From Candidatus Buchananbacteria bacterium (lineage in GTDB: Bacteria; Patescibacteriota; Patescibacteriia; 2-01-FULL-39-33), in contig CAIVNC010000031.1 of the NCBI GenBank assembly GCA_903907165.1, forward strand, positions 1 through 32,938: a DNA stretch of 32,938 bases. The letters are read 5' to 3'. The notes beneath the pieces were generated by a model. That model was not told where the DNA came from, did not search any database, and saw only the letters and a program-made list of their open reading frames with translations. Below are positions 8,055 to 16,619 of this stretch, piece after piece. The translations under genes were made by a program, and so were the position numbers. Position 1 is the first letter of the stretch. Every line of letters starts with the position of its first letter.

Positions 8055-8975
8055 TTATTTTACCAAATCAAAGCTTTTGCCGTCGCTCACAAAAACAATA
8101 TCACCATCGAGATCAGTGCGTAAAATCTGAGCGCCTAATTTATCCAAATCATGAATGGTGCGAAAATGGGGATGACCGAAAGAGTTATTTTTTCCCACAC
8201 TAATCGCCGCATACTTGGGATTAACCGCGGTTAGAAATTTTATGTCATTAGCATTAACAGAACCATGATGGCCGACTTTCAAAACGTCCGATTTCAAATC
8301 CAATCCTCGCTCTACTAATTTTTCTTCCTGTTCCATATCACCTGTGAGCATCATCGTCGTACTGCCATAAATTAATTTGGCCACAATCGAGCTGTTATTT
8401 AAATTTTCTATTCTCTGGCCAATCAAACTACTCTCCGGCGTCATAATTTCTAGGTAAGCCGAAGAAGTAGAATTAGCATCCTTACCTGGCAGATAAACTG
8501 TTTCCGTGCTGGTCACAAAATCAACCGGAATTTTTTGGTCTTTAACGGTGTTTAAAAAATTCAAATAATCAGAAGTTGTTTGCAAGACGCCAGTCATCAT
8601 GATTTTTTTGATGTTGTAATTTTTCATGATTTCATTGAATCCGGCCACGTGATCGCTATGCGGATGAGTGAGTAGCGCCAGCTCAATATCTCTATCCCCA
8701 TAAGGCAAAAACTTGCCTAGTTTTTTGTCGGCCGAAGCATCCGGGCCAGAATCAATGAGCACATCTCCACCCTCTGGTGTACGAATTAAAATACTATCAC
8801 CCTGACCGACGTCCATTACCACCACCTCCAACTTATTGTCATTAGAACCAAGAACCAAACTCTTTGTTGCTCGATCGTAATTATTTTCTTCAAAAGAATA
8901 AACTATACTGATCGAAATCAAACAAACGACAACAATTATTATTCTTTTCCAATTCAATTTAAAAAAATTATTCAT
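8055..8975 (-). CDS. ComEC C-terminal-type metallo-beta-lactamase domain protein with N-terminal TM anchor
   Basis: KRIIIVVVCLISISIVYSF hydrophobic N-terminus; VVVMDVGQGDSILIRTPEGGDVLIDSGP, THPHSDHVAGF, MMLTGDME, LKVGHHGS. Confidence 0.93.
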   Translation of the reverse strand: MNNFFKLNWKRIIIVVVCLISISIVYSFEENNYDRATKSLVLGSNDNKLEVVVMDVGQGDSILIRTPEGGDVLIDSGPDASADKKLGKFLPYGDRDIELALLTHPHSDHVAGFNEIMKNYNIKKIMMTGVLQTTSDYLNFLNTVKDQKIPVDFVTSTETVYLPGKDANSTSSAYLEIMTPESSLIGQRIENLNNSSIVAKLIYGSTTMMLTGDMEQEEKLVERGLDLKSDVLKVGHHGSVNANDIKFLTAVNPKYAAISVGKNNSFGHPHFRTIHDLDKLGAQILRTDLDGDIVFVSDGKSFDLVK

Positions 8976-10512
8976 TATTTTTTTGTTTTTTAATTATCGG
9001 CCATGAGAGCCAAAAAGTAATGCCGAGATAAGAAATAATCAGGAACATGGAATTAAAATTTTTCAATTCCAAAGAAGCATAAGGCAAACTCGTTCCCCAT
9101 TCGGCGATTTTCATAATGTAGCCAATAGCCAGCCAACTAACAAAACCTAGGATTTTACCAAGTGGCAACCAAATAGCGCCAGCCAAAACATTAACGAGGC
9201 CATACACCGTCAAAAATGGAATCACCGGCAAAACTAAAATATTAACAATTAGGGCTACGACTGACAGACGATGAAAAGAAAAAAGAATTAAGGGAAGAGT
9301 GATGATTTGAGCCGATATAGTCATTATAACCATTTCTCTGATTTCCAAAAAGTCCGGTAGACGACTAAAAGCCGGGGTGACTAGCGGCGCCAGATAAACG
9401 ATGCCGATAAACGCCAGATACGAAAGTTGAAAACCAGCATCATAAAATAACAATTGCGGGTTTACAATAAGCATTAAGGCGGCAGAAAATAAAATGGCAT
9501 TCAAAGCGCCTCCTAGACGGCCAATCTTTTTGCCATATAACATAACAATACCCATAATGCCGGCACGGATAGCCGAAGCCTGATCACCGACAACGAGCAA
9601 AAAAATAAAAATACCACCAGCAGCCAGCCAAAAAGCTCTCTTGCGATTAATTCCGATATTTAAAGATACAAACATAAACATAGTGGCCATAATCGTAATA
9701 TTTGTTCCCGAAATAGCAATAATATGACTAATCCCGGCCGCCGAAAACTTGTCCAACCAATACTGGGGAATACCGCCGCGAGAACCGGTTATCATCGCCT
9801 GTAAAATCGAAGCTTGGGGTTCGGTCATCGCCTTGACCACCGGGTCATTAAGCCAAATCCTAAAGCGATCCAGCAACGAAGAAAAGACTGAACACAGATT
9901 TTGTTCAGGTTGTTTAATGACGCTGATTTGAGAAAAAGAGCAGACAGAATAAATACCATAGCGACCCAAATATTTTTCATAGTCAAAATCCTCTATTTTT
10001 TCTGGCTTCATTAGCCGACAATAGACTGCAACTTGCTGATTAATCACATATTCCGGATAAAGTGGTAAACTAACCAAAACAGATCCAGAAACCTCATGCT
10101 TTTTACCATCAATTTTCACCTCTTCAGATTCAATGGTAAGTTTTTGATTAATCACTCGCCGGTCAATATTTTTAATTTGGCCAACAAAAGAGACTGATTG
10201 ATTATTGTAATGATAAATTTTATTGATTTCAGAAAAATCAGGATTAGAAACTTGAAAACGCCAAAAACCAAACAAGAAAAGAATAATAAATAGAAATAAA
10301 AAACGCGCCTGATTACGGCGCCAAAAAATCATCATTAAAAATGTCGCGATAAGTAGACCGGTAAATGCAATTAGGTCATCAACCGACCAAAATCTAGCCA
10401 GAGCGATACCCAAAATAAAAGCTGTTAAACAGCTTAAAAATATTTTTGATTTGGATTTGATTATTTTATTAAACCAGAAAAAAATTAAATCGAGCTTTCC
10501 CTTCCAAGGCAT
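8968..10512 (-). CDS. comEC: ComEC/Rec2 competence membrane protein, DUF4131 plus competence domain only
   Basis: Multi-TM; SVSFVGQIKNIDRRVINQKLTIESEEV (OB-like region); GISHIIAISGTNITIMATMFMFVSLNIGINRKRAFWLAAGGIFIFLLVVGDQASAIRAGIMG; overlaps the downstream MBL gene by 8 nt. Confidence 0.93.
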   Translation of the reverse strand: MPWKGKLDLIFFWFNKIIKSKSKIFLSCLTAFILGIALARFWSVDDLIAFTGLLIATFLMMIFWRRNQARFLFLFIILFLFGFWRFQVSNPDFSEINKIYHYNNQSVSFVGQIKNIDRRVINQKLTIESEEVKIDGKKHEVSGSVLVSLPLYPEYVINQQVAVYCRLMKPEKIEDFDYEKYLGRYGIYSVCSFSQISVIKQPEQNLCSVFSSLLDRFRIWLNDPVVKAMTEPQASILQAMITGSRGGIPQYWLDKFSAAGISHIIAISGTNITIMATMFMFVSLNIGINRKRAFWLAAGGIFIFLLVVGDQASAIRAGIMGIVMLYGKKIGRLGGALNAILFSAALMLIVNPQLLFYDAGFQLSYLAFIGIVYLAPLVTPAFSRLPDFLEIREMVIMTISAQIITLPLILFSFHRLSVVALIVNILVLPVIPFLTVYGLVNVLAGAIWLPLGKILGFVSWLAIGYIMKIAEWGTSLPYASLELKNFNSMFLIISYLGITFWLSWPIIKKQKNNE

Positions 10513-10524
10513 GATTTTATTAAA

Positions 10525-11620
10525 TTATTTCTTCCCGGCCTGTAGTCTTAAATAATTTTCTACAAAGTCATCAATCTCACCATCGAGAACTTTATCAATT
10601 TCTGCAGTTTCATATTCGGTGCGATGATCCTTGACGAGTTGGTATGGTTGCATGACATAAGACCGAGCTTGATTGCCCCATTCTGCCTGGCGATACTCGC
10701 CTTTAATCTGCTGAAGTTTTTCACTTTCTTGTTCACTATAAATCTTAGCCAATTTGCCTTTCAAAATTTTCATGGCATTCATCTTGTTTTGCAACTGCGA
10801 TCTTTCATTTTGGCATTTGACCACAATTCCCGTTGGCAAATGAGTAATGCGCACGGCGGAGTCAGTTGTGTTAACACTCTGACCTCCATGGCCGCCAGCT
10901 CGCATGACATCGATTTTTAAATCTTCATCTTTAATTTCAATAACCTTATCATCTTCAATCTCAGGCAGAACTTCTGCTAAGGCAAAAGAAGTATGGCGCA
11001 TTTTCTCAGCATCAAATGGTGAAATACGAACTAGACGATGAACACCGTTTTCACTCTTGAGCCAGCCATAAGCATAAAGACCGGTCACTTCAATTGTGAC
11101 ACTTTTAATCCCCGCTTCGGCTCCGTCATTTTTATCAATAATTTTTGTTTCAAATCCATGACGTTCACAAAAACGTAAATACATGCGCATCAAAATTTCT
11201 GTCCAATCCTGAGCATCCACGCCGCCTACTCCTGCGTGCAAAGATAGAATAGCGCTATTCTTGTCATATTTGTCAGCAAATAAAACTTGAAATTCCATTT
11301 TGCTAAATCTCTTTTCTAATTCAGAAAATTTTTCATTCAGTTCTGTCATCATTTTTTCATCATTCTCGGACATTTCCGCCGAGCACAAAAAATCTCCGAG
11401 CTCGTTTTTAAAATCAAGCCAGGAGTTATAATAACTTCTTAAATTTTCATACTTACGACTTGTGTTTGATGCCGAAACATTGTCAGCCCAAAAATCCGGC
11501 GCTGACATTCCCTGCTCTAAACCTAAAAATTCTTGTTGCGTTGCATCAAGGTCAAAGTAACCTCCACGAATCTTCCAACTTCTGTTGGAGAGCTTTAATT
11601 TTTAAGATTAAATCATTCAT
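10525..11620 (-). CDS. prfB: Peptide chain release factor 2, expressed by programmed +1 frameshift at 11557-11551
   Basis: Frame 0 from ATG 11620: MNDLILKIKALQQKLEDSWRLL-UGA (UGA at 11554-11552). Then +1 frame DLDATQQEFLGLEQGMSAPDFW...RISPFDAEKMRHTSFA...AGGHGGQSVNTTDSAVRITHLPTGIVVKCQNERSQ. RF2-type SPF and GGQ motifs. Confidence 0.93.
11551..11565 (-). promoter_or_regulatory. RF2 programmed-frameshift site
   Basis: Minus strand GGAGG(11565-11561)TTA CTT TGA C(11551): internal SD-like element, CUU-UGA-C slippery site, same arrangement as the classical prfB site. Confidence 0.93.
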
Positions 11621-11624
11621 ACAA

Positions 11625-11957
11625 CTACTTTAATTGATTCAATAAACTTTGAAGATCGCCACTACCAATACTTGTGCCAGTCATAGCCGTCAACCCACCG
11701 AGGATGTTTGGCAAATAAAATAGGGATAGAATTAATGGCGCCACAAAAAGAATAATCCAAACCCAACTAATAACCGAACGCCAAAACATACTTCGACGAA
11801 TCTTTTGGGTATCAGCATAAACCGCTTTCATATATTCCAGATTTTCCTTCAGTAAATCTTCTAGGCTTTTTTGCTCTTCCTTAATCAGATGTTCAGCAAC
11901 TTTGCCATACTGAATACTTTCCTCGATTTTTGATTCGATTTTATTTTCTTCTGACAT
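11625..11957 (-). CDS. Small membrane protein of unknown function
   Basis: 110 aa, charged N-terminal helix-like region then SVISWVWIILFVAPLILSLFYLPNILGG hydrophobic segment. Confidence 0.7.
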   Translation of the reverse strand: MSEENKIESKIEESIQYGKVAEHLIKEEQKSLEDLLKENLEYMKAVYADTQKIRRSMFWRSVISWVWIILFVAPLILSLFYLPNILGGLTAMTGTSIGSGDLQSLLNQLK

Positions 11958-11998
11958 ACAAATAAATTTAAATTAACTTTTCTATACTATACCACTTT

Positions 11999-12694
11999 TC
12001 ATCTCACTGCGCAATATTTAACATAGGACGCAACTAAATCCTTCATCTGACTCATTTCCAATGTGGTAAAAGATTTGCCAGCAAAATCGCTCCCGGCTAC
12101 CACCTCATGGGAATTAAAATTTTGCAAATAATATTTATCCGCCCCCTCAATTATCTCTGCCATAAGAACTAGATCTTCTTTGCTGTGTAGGCCCTTAACA
12201 ACTGTACTTCGAAATTCATAAGGCAAGCCGCTTTCCATTACCAGTCTCGCGCTCTCTCTAATCTTGGCCGGATCAGCCATGACCCCACAAAACTTTTCGT
12301 AAGTCCCGAGCGGTCCTTTGATGTCCATCGCCAAATAATCAACTAGCTTCTCTTCAAGAACAGTAGCCAGAACTTCTGGTCTTAAGCCATTTGTATCTAA
12401 TTTTATTAAATATCCCATCTCCTTAACTTGGCGCATAAAATCCAAGGCTTCGGGCTGAAGTAACGGCTCGCCACCAGTAAAAACGATTCCATCCAAATAT
12501 TTTTTGCGACGATTTAGAAAATCCAAAATCTCCTCTTTGGACATAAGGGTTTCTTTTTCAATCAATTCTGGCAACACCAGCTTTGGATTATAACAAAAAG
12601 GACAGCGCATATTACACCCACTGGCGAATATGATCGCTGCCACTTTTTGAGGATAATCTAGCAAAGTTACCGGCTGTAAACCACCAATTTTCAT
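11999..12694 (-). CDS. nrdG: Anaerobic ribonucleoside-triphosphate reductase activating protein (radical SAM)
   Basis: FASGCNMRCPFCYNPKLV (CxxxCxxC), GIVFTGGEPLLQ, LDTNG; next to the nrdD genes. Confidence 0.92.
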   Translation of the reverse strand: MKIGGLQPVTLLDYPQKVAAIIFASGCNMRCPFCYNPKLVLPELIEKETLMSKEEILDFLNRRKKYLDGIVFTGGEPLLQPEALDFMRQVKEMGYLIKLDTNGLRPEVLATVLEEKLVDYLAMDIKGPLGTYEKFCGVMADPAKIRESARLVMESGLPYEFRSTVVKGLHSKEDLVLMAEIIEGADKYYLQNFNSHEVVAGSDFAGKSFTTLEMSQMKDLVASYVKYCAVR

Positions 12695-12724
12695 GACTTT
12701 GGATTATCTAAACTTAATTATTTA

Positions 12725-12880
12725 TTATTGTCCGCAACCGCAAACTTGGAAGGGAGTTCTATCTTCATATTCCGATTGTTTGCCAGGATTCCATTGTCCG
12801 ACCGGTCTAATGTAACCGACGACTCTCGAATAAACTTCGCAAGGCTGTCTCTGAGCCTGCACTTTTTCCATACCTTCCAT
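12725..12880 (-). CDS. Stand-alone glycyl-radical domain of anaerobic ribonucleotide reductase (51 aa)
   Basis: MEGMEKVQAQRQPCEVYSRVVGYIRPVGQWNPGKQSEYEDRTPFQVCGCGQ. CEVYSRVVGYxRPVxxWNxGKxxEfxdR is the conserved NrdD C-terminus with the glycyl-radical RVxGY motif. In-frame TTG start at 12907 in the ORF track; ATG at 12880 preferred. Confidence 0.88.
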   Translation of the reverse strand: MEGMEKVQAQRQPCEVYSRVVGYIRPVGQWNPGKQSEYEDRTPFQVCGCGQ

Positions 12881-12918
12881 AGTATTTGAGTTTATTAATA
12901 AATTCAATTTAAGTCAAA

Positions 12919-14967
12919 TTAGATAGCTAACTTATCCTCTTGCTCACGTACAAAGCCGATTTCTTCATCGCAAATCGGACAAAACTTATGTTCTCCGGCT
13001 AAATAGCCATGCTTAGGACAAATAGAGAAGGTCGGAGTCAAAGTATAATATGGCAAATGGAAATTTTCAGCGATTTTCCTGACCAAATTCTTAGTGCTTT
13101 CAATATCCGGCATTCTCTCTCCCAAGAAGCCATGGACCACCGTACCACCCGTATATTTAGTCTGAAGCTCGTCTTGTTTTTCCAAAACCTCAAAAATATC
13201 TGAGGAATAATTGACTGGCAAGTGAGTTGAGTTGGTATAATATGGGGCGGCGCCTCTTTCTTGGTAAGCTTCTTCGTTGGCTACAATAATATCTGGATAT
13301 AATTCTTTGTCTTTTTTGGCAAAGCGATGAGTAGCACCTTCGGCTGGAGTAGCTTCAAGATTATACATTTGATCATCTTCTTCTTGATATTTGGCCATGC
13401 GAGCTCGCATGTAATCCATCACTTCAAGAGCAAAGTCGCTACCCTCTTTGGTGCTCAGCGGTCGCTTCATAAAGTTAACCGTGGCCTCGTTCATACCATT
13501 AATACCAATGGTATTAAAATGGTTGCGCCAATACTGACCAAATCTTTCATAAATATCTTTGAGATAAAATCTGCTATATGGATAAAGTCCTTGTTCGGTA
13601 AATGTTTCAAGTACTTCTCTCTTAAGCCTCAAGCTTTGGCGAGCCAAATCCATTACTTGTCCCAAACGATTGAAAAATTCTTCTTTTGTCTTGGACAAAT
13701 AACCAAGCCGAGGCAGATTGATCGTAACGACACCGATAGAGCCAGTCAAAGGATTGGCAGCAAACATACCGCCGCCACGCTTGCGCAATTCGCGATTATC
13801 TAGTCTCAAACGGCAACACATACTGCGAGCATCGTCAGGACTCATGTCGCTATTGATGAAGTTGGCAAAATACGGAATACCATATTTGGAAGTCATATCC
13901 CAGATAGGATCCAAGACTTTATTATCCCAATCAAAACCATCATAGATATTGTAGGTTGGAATAGGAAAAGTGAAAACGCGACCCTTGGAATCTCCAGCCA
14001 TCATCACCTCAGCAAAAGCTTTGTTAATCATGTCCATTTCTGGCTGGAATTCTTTGTACGTCTCAGCTTGTGGCAAACCGCCGATAAGTACCGGCTCGTT
14101 GGCCAAAGTAGATGGACAAACAAGATCAAAGGTTAGATTGGTAAATGGAGTCTGAAAACCGACCCGAGTTGGCACATTAACGTTGAAAACAAATTCTTGA
14201 AGAGCTTGTTTGACTGATTCGTATTCTAGGTTGTCATGACGGACAAATGGGGCCAAAAGCGTATCAAAGTTGGCAAAAGCCTGGGCTCCAGCTGCCTCAC
14301 CCTGAAGAGTGTAGAAGAAATTAACAATATGACCCAAAGCCACTCTAAAATGCTTAGCCGGCTTACTTTGGACCTTTCCCTCAACGCCACCAAAGCCTAA
14401 TCTCAAAACTCCCTGTAAATCCCAGCCACAGCAATAAACTGCCAAAAGCTGTAAATCATGGAGATGAATAGAACCATTACTATGAGCATCGCGGATTTCT
14501 GGCGGATAAATCTGGTTAAGCCAATAATGAGAGCTGATAGCTGAAGCCACGTGATTATTAAGTCCTTGCAAAGAATAAGCCATATTGGCATTTTCCTTGA
14601 CGCGCCAGTCCAATTGCTTTAAATAGCCATTGATAATGTCGGTCGAATCCACCATTTTCTTCATATCACGAAGACGAGCATGCTGTTCGCGATAAATGAT
14701 ATAGGCTTTTGCGGCTTTAACTAAATCTTCTTTAATCAAAACTTCTTCGACGACATCTTGGATTTCTTCAACTGCTGGAATGGAACGATAGTGGAATTTA
14801 TTATTGACCACCTTGACGACTTTGTCGGCCAATTCCCTGGCCAACTTCTCATCATCACGACCAACTGCCTTTAAAACCTTAATAAGGGCTTGTTTAATTT
14901 TTTCAACATCAAAATCAACGATCTCGCCTTCTCTTTTTCTAATTTGTTTAACTTCGTTTGGTTCCAT
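12919..14967 (-). CDS. nrdD: Anaerobic ribonucleoside-triphosphate reductase catalytic barrel with ATP-cone, lacking the glycyl-radical C-terminus
   Basis: N-terminal ATP-cone, then YWLNQIYPPEIRDAHSNGSIHLHDL...VNVPTRVGFQTPFTNLTFD...NLPRLGYLSK...GINGMNEA...TPTFSICPKHGYLAGEHKFCPICDEEIGFVREQEDKLAI*. Stops just after the CPxC module. Confidence 0.96.
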   Translation of the reverse strand: MEPNEVKQIRKREGEIVDFDVEKIKQALIKVLKAVGRDDEKLARELADKVVKVVNNKFHYRSIPAVEEIQDVVEEVLIKEDLVKAAKAYIIYREQHARLRDMKKMVDSTDIINGYLKQLDWRVKENANMAYSLQGLNNHVASAISSHYWLNQIYPPEIRDAHSNGSIHLHDLQLLAVYCCGWDLQGVLRLGFGGVEGKVQSKPAKHFRVALGHIVNFFYTLQGEAAGAQAFANFDTLLAPFVRHDNLEYESVKQALQEFVFNVNVPTRVGFQTPFTNLTFDLVCPSTLANEPVLIGGLPQAETYKEFQPEMDMINKAFAEVMMAGDSKGRVFTFPIPTYNIYDGFDWDNKVLDPIWDMTSKYGIPYFANFINSDMSPDDARSMCCRLRLDNRELRKRGGGMFAANPLTGSIGVVTINLPRLGYLSKTKEEFFNRLGQVMDLARQSLRLKREVLETFTEQGLYPYSRFYLKDIYERFGQYWRNHFNTIGINGMNEATVNFMKRPLSTKEGSDFALEVMDYMRARMAKYQEEDDQMYNLEATPAEGATHRFAKKDKELYPDIIVANEEAYQERGAAPYYTNSTHLPVNYSSDIFEVLEKQDELQTKYTGGTVVHGFLGERMPDIESTKNLVRKIAENFHLPYYTLTPTFSICPKHGYLAGEHKFCPICDEEIGFVREQEDKLAI

Positions 14968-15028
14968 AAGTTGACCGTAAGTAAATAATATCCGAGGCGA
15001 AAAACGATAGAATAGCCAATTTAAGCTA

Positions 15029-15068
15029 ATAAAAAATCTGCCAAATTTGATTTGAATTTTTGGTCAGA
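15029..15068 (-). terminator. Terminator-like hairpin inside the nrdD leader (attenuator or sRNA terminator)
   Basis: Minus strand TCTG(A)CCAAA-aattcaaatcaaa-TTTGGCAGA followed by TTTTTTATT; 9-bp stem with one bulged A. Confidence 0.6.
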
Positions 15069-15098
15069 CAAGAGTATTTCGTCACCTTCAGTGCATTA

Positions 15099-15127
15099 AT
15101 TATATACCTCGTCTAGTGCCCTGTCAA
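15099..15127 (-). promoter_or_regulatory. Perfect-consensus sigma70 promoter upstream of nrdD
   Basis: Minus strand TTGACA (15127-15122), 17-nt spacer, TATAAT (15104-15099). Confidence 0.85.
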
Positions 15128-15173
15128 AACAAAAAAATCCCTTATTTTTTGCATATTTTAGCTAGTTGTGGAT

Positions 15174-15211
15174 AAAAAAATCAGAGACGAAATTTTAGTA
15201 TTCGCGTCTCT
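15174..15211 (-). terminator. Intrinsic terminator downstream of ftsZ
   Basis: Minus strand AGAGACG...CGTCTCT stem followed by gattttttt. Confidence 0.7.
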
Positions 15212-15235
15212 AATTTAATGCAATGTTGATAACTT

Positions 15236-16519
15236 TTATTTCATCTTTTTTCTGATGAAAGCTGGGATTTCCAAATCCTCTTCTTCCTCTTTTGGTTCCT
15301 GAATCGGACGAGGATTTTGACTTACTGGAGAATAGGGATTATTTTGATGCATTGGTTGATGCTGAGCTGGTTGGAATGGTCTTGGGGCTGGAGATACTCG
15401 CTCTTCAGCTTCCGGAAAACTAGAAATTGATCTCTCCTTAAATGGATTATCAACCGCAGCTGGGCGTTCCATAGTCTTGGCCTCAGAAATCTTATTTTCA
15501 ATGACCTTTTTGGTTAAAAACTTATTCAAGGAATATTTTTGATCCTGTTGACCGGTATTTTCCCTGGTACCAAAACCAGTAGCTACAACTGTAACTCTAA
15601 TCTTGTCCTTCAGAGTATCGTCGATAACTGTACCAAAGATAATTCTGGCGTTTGGATCAGCGCTTTCAGTGATAATTCTAGCGGCTTCATCAACTTCTTC
15701 CATAGTAAGATCGGATGGACCAGTAACATTAAATAAAATACCCTTAGCGCCATCAATGGAAATATCCAAGAGCGGTGAAGAAATGGCTTTTTTGGCAGCG
15801 ATTGTGGCTCTGCCATCGCCAGACATTTCACCAATACCCATCAGAGCTGAACCAGCGTCACTCATAATAGACTTAACATCAGCAAAGTCGACGTTAACAC
15901 CATTGCCATAAATAGTAATGAGCTCGGAAATACCCTGAACACCTTGACGCAAAATATCATCTACTGTTTTAAAAGCATCTAAGAATGATGTTTTCTTTTC
16001 AATGATCTGCAAAATCTTTTCATTGGAAATACTAATGATAGTATCGACATGTTCGGAAAGTTCCTTGTAACCTTTTTCGGCAATATTGCGACGATGAGTT
16101 CCTTCCCAACCAAATGGCTTGGTAACTACGGCCACAACCAAAGCACCAAGCTCTTGAGCAACAGCTGCCACAACTGGAGCAGCGCCAGTACCAGTACCAC
16201 CACCAAGACCACAGGTAATAAAAACCATATCCGAGCCTTTGAGTAAATCTCGAATATCATTGATATTTTCTTGAGCAGCTTGAAGTCCAATATCTGGATT
16301 CATACCAGCACCCAAGCCTTTGGTTGTGGCTTGGCCAATATGTAGTTTATTTTTGGCTTCATTGTGATGCAGAGCTTGGACATCAGTATTTATGGCCACA
16401 AATTCTACACCTCTGATTTTGGAGGCAATCATGCGATTGACTGCTGAACAACCCGAGCCACCAACACCGACAACTTTTATTTTGGCTGGAGTTTCAATTT
16501 CTGGTTTAATTTCTGGCAT
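15236..16519 (-). CDS. ftsZ: Cell division protein FtsZ
   Basis: VVGVGGSGCSAVNRMI, FITCGLGGGTGTGAAPVVA tubulin signature, C-terminal tail DLEIPAFIRKKMK. Confidence 0.98.
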   Translation of the reverse strand: MPEIKPEIETPAKIKVVGVGGSGCSAVNRMIASKIRGVEFVAINTDVQALHHNEAKNKLHIGQATTKGLGAGMNPDIGLQAAQENINDIRDLLKGSDMVFITCGLGGGTGTGAAPVVAAVAQELGALVVAVVTKPFGWEGTHRRNIAEKGYKELSEHVDTIISISNEKILQIIEKKTSFLDAFKTVDDILRQGVQGISELITIYGNGVNVDFADVKSIMSDAGSALMGIGEMSGDGRATIAAKKAISSPLLDISIDGAKGILFNVTGPSDLTMEEVDEAARIITESADPNARIIFGTVIDDTLKDKIRVTVVATGFGTRENTGQQDQKYSLNKFLTKKVIENKISEAKTMERPAAVDNPFKERSISSFPEAEERVSPAPRPFQPAQHQPMHQNNPYSPVSQNPRPIQEPKEEEEDLEIPAFIRKKMK

Positions 16520-16619
16520 ATTTTATAGATTATTAACTTATTAACTTATTAGTTTTTATAGCTAAACTAGAACAACCAATAAGATAATTAGCTAAATTGG
16601 ATTATTTATGATTATTTCA

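Noticed and set aside
11551-11557. prfB in-frame UGA as a pseudogene or recoded codon
   Set aside because: Context (GGAGG spacing, CUU UGA C) matches the well-known RF2 programmed frameshift.
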